A stretch of 51,649 nt of DNA from an uncultured Clostridium sp. (GTDB taxonomy: Bacteria > Bacillota > Clostridia > Lachnospirales > Lachnospiraceae). This document shows, piece by piece, positions 50,476 to 51,649 of the stretch. The DNA lies in NCBI GenBank assembly GCA_946553025.1, contig CAMNRM010000036.1, positions 1-51,649 of the forward strand, given 5' to 3'. The number at the start of each line of letters is the position of its first letter. Position 1 is the stretch's first letter. Made by a program: the position numbers and the translations under genes. The notes below the pieces were generated by a model. It was given only the letters and a program-made list of their open reading frames with translations. It was not told where the DNA came from and searched no databases.

Positions 50476-51597
50476 TTAAGTTAGGATTGAGCTGCGGTTT
50501 CTTGCGGTAATGCGCCACTGGGCAGTGTATCGTCCGCCGGAGATAAGATAAGCGTATTCGTGCAGGGCGCAGGTGGGGCAGATATGCCAGGGAATCAGGT
50601 AGAGAACAGAGCCAATCGCCGGGCGCTGCATTTCCCATCCCTCCTCCATGGAAAAAGTCCAGTGCTCCTCGCTCTGAAATTCGGGCCTGGCATGGGGGAG
50701 TTCGGGCAGGATGCCGCTTATCTTTTGTTCCGCGGAAATGGCTTTGTAGCCGGTATCTAAGGTAAACCAGCCCTCCTTTGGGTGGCTGACCACCCGGGTT
50801 AAGACTGCGGCACCCGGAGTAAAGGGAAGGTCAGGAAATTGCGCGGAATAACCGGCATCATAGAGAAAAACGGTTCCCGGTGAAAAATAGCTGTCTGCGG
50901 GCAGGCTGTGTTTGGCATAGCAGGGGAAGCTGGGGCTTCCGCCCATAATTAAGACGGGGCAGGGAAGTCCCTCTTCTTTCAATTTTTCCAGGATAGCATT
51001 CACCCTGGCGATGGTTTTAAGCACCTTTTCTTCGCGTTCTTTGGCCTCCTTTTCGTGGCGGTCGCCGTCGTAGCAGTGCAGGCCCGCAGCCAAAAGTCCG
51101 GGAATCTGATGCAGCTTACGGTAAACGTTTAGGAGATGAGAAAAAGAAACGCCGGTGCGGTTCATACCGGTATTGACATCGATAAGGCAGGGGATGGTTA
51201 GCCCGTGTTTACAGGCAGCACTGCCCAGCAAAGTCAGAACTTCCGGATCGTCGCCCAGGGCATAAAATTCTTTTTCCGGGAAATCCTGCACAAGCCGGAT
51301 AAAGCGTTCGATATTCGGTCCAACTAAGGGATAGGCCAGCAGGATTTTTTCTGCGCCGGTTTCCGCGGCCATCTGCGCTTCGGCGATAGTGGCGCATTTG
51401 AAGCGGGTAATGCCAAGATCCACCTGCATTTGGGTAAAGTCTTTCGACTTATGGGACTTGACATGGGGCCAGAGCCGATCCGGGGAACCGGCAATCTGAA
51501 CCGCGGTTTTTGTGTTGTTTAACAATAGGTCCTGATAGAAAATCAGTGCCGGGGAAGGGATCTGGGCTTCTTCCGGGAAATGATAGGAATGCTGCAT
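50476..51597 (-). CDS. PLP-dependent D-threonine aldolase / D-serine dehydratase-like enzyme
   Basis: The 373-residue protein has the alanine-racemase-type N-terminal barrel of the DSD1/D-threonine aldolase family. The PLP Lys is expected at K47 in WPHVKSHKSKD, followed by GITRFKCATIAEAQMAAETGAEKILLAYP (split: AEAQMAAETGA). A C-terminal metal site H-x-C lies in WHICPTCALHE, matching the zinc-binding pair of D-serine dehydratases. It should cleave or deaminate a D-hydroxy amino acid. ATG 51597 has GGAG six bases before it. Its leader and start codon are the right copy of the terminal inverted repeat, and here they look native. It converges with the amino-sugar genes. Confidence 0.85.
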   Translation of the reverse strand: MQHSYHFPEEAQIPSPALIFYQDLLLNNTKTAVQIAGSPDRLWPHVKSHKSKDFTQMQVDLGITRFKCATIAEAQMAAETGAEKILLAYPLVGPNIERFIRLVQDFPEKEFYALGDDPEVLTLLGSAACKHGLTIPCLIDVNTGMNRTGVSFSHLLNVYRKLHQIPGLLAAGLHCYDGDRHEKEAKEREEKVLKTIARVNAILEKLKEEGLPCPVLIMGGSPSFPCYAKHSLPADSYFSPGTVFLYDAGYSAQFPDLPFTPGAAVLTRVVSHPKEGWFTLDTGYKAISAEQKISGILPELPHARPEFQSEEHWTFSMEEGWEMQRPAIGSVLYLIPWHICPTCALHEYAYLISGGRYTAQWRITARNRSSILT

Positions 51598-51648
51598 AAT
51601 AATCTCCATTCCGCCGCCTTTCAGTTGGCGGCACAAATAGTAATGAAA
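51595..51648 (-). repeat. Right copy of 54-bp terminal inverted repeat
   Basis: Exact reverse complement of 1-54. On the minus strand it holds the GC-rich dyad, ribosome binding site and ATG of the PLP enzyme. Only one base lies beyond it before the window ends. Confidence 0.95.
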
Positions 51649-51649
51649 G

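Noticed and set aside
1-51649. CRISPR arrays, insertion sequences, prophage, tRNA and rRNA genes
   Set aside because: Both strands were read for these; no spaced direct-repeat array, transposase, phage structural gene or structural RNA signature was found.

Overview
The window looks like chromosomal DNA of an anaerobic, moderate-GC member of the Firmicutes (Clostridia), most likely Lachnospiraceae. This rests on gene order (priA-def-fmt-zinc peptidase-rsmB-rlmN-stp-prkC-rsgA-rpe-thiN), an anaerobic sulfite-reductase operon, formate-tetrahydrofolate ligase, clostridial-type citrate synthase, strong AGGAGG ribosome binding sites and frequent extended -10 promoters (TGnTATnnT). I cannot name the genus. 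No rRNA, tRNA, CRISPR array, insertion sequence or phage gene was found.

Layout. (1) 1-11589: an N-terminally truncated CRP/FNR-type regulator, a Uma2-family protein on the minus strand, then one long plus-strand operon: asrA-asrB-asrC (siroheme sulfite reductase), a molybdopterin nitrate-reductase-like subunit, a poly-Fe-S ferredoxin, an FAD/NAD reductase, a TDT/SLAC1-type channel, and mobA-moeA-mobB for the molybdenum cofactor. A CRP/FNR-type palindrome sits at -41.5 of an extended -10 promoter in front of asrA. The set reads as a nitrate and nitrite/sulfite reduction module with its own cofactor genes. (2) 11590-16242: a phosphate island: Pho-box promoter, Na/Pi cotransporter with PhoU-like tail, PhoB/PhoR-like two-component pair, and a convergent psiE. 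(3) 16400-20744: an SH3b-NlpC/P60 wall hydrolase, then citrate synthase and isocitrate dehydrogenase behind a promoter followed at once by a terminator-like hairpin. (4) 20900-42084: housekeeping genes for protein quality control, DNA translocation (FtsK), one-carbon metabolism, wall precursors (murE, murF), replication restart, N-terminal formylation, rRNA modification, and the PP2C/PASTA-kinase pair. (5) 42164-48267: a vitamin ECF S-component, a pyridoxal-type kinase, serS, a DUF4143 ATPase, a membrane protein of unknown function and a zinc-ribbon MscL. (6) 48334-51648: a SIS isomerase, a BadF-type amino-sugar kinase and a convergent D-threonine aldolase/D-serine dehydratase-like enzyme.

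The most unusual structural feature is that the window starts and ends in the same 54-bp sequence in inverted orientation. Each copy carries a GC-rich hairpin, a ribosome binding site and an ATG, so the regulator at one end and the PLP enzyme at the other share one 5' leader. This could be an invertible-DNA junction or an assembly artefact at contig ends; the sequence alone cannot decide. A second pattern is a family of about 26-bp palindromic repeats scattered between housekeeping genes.
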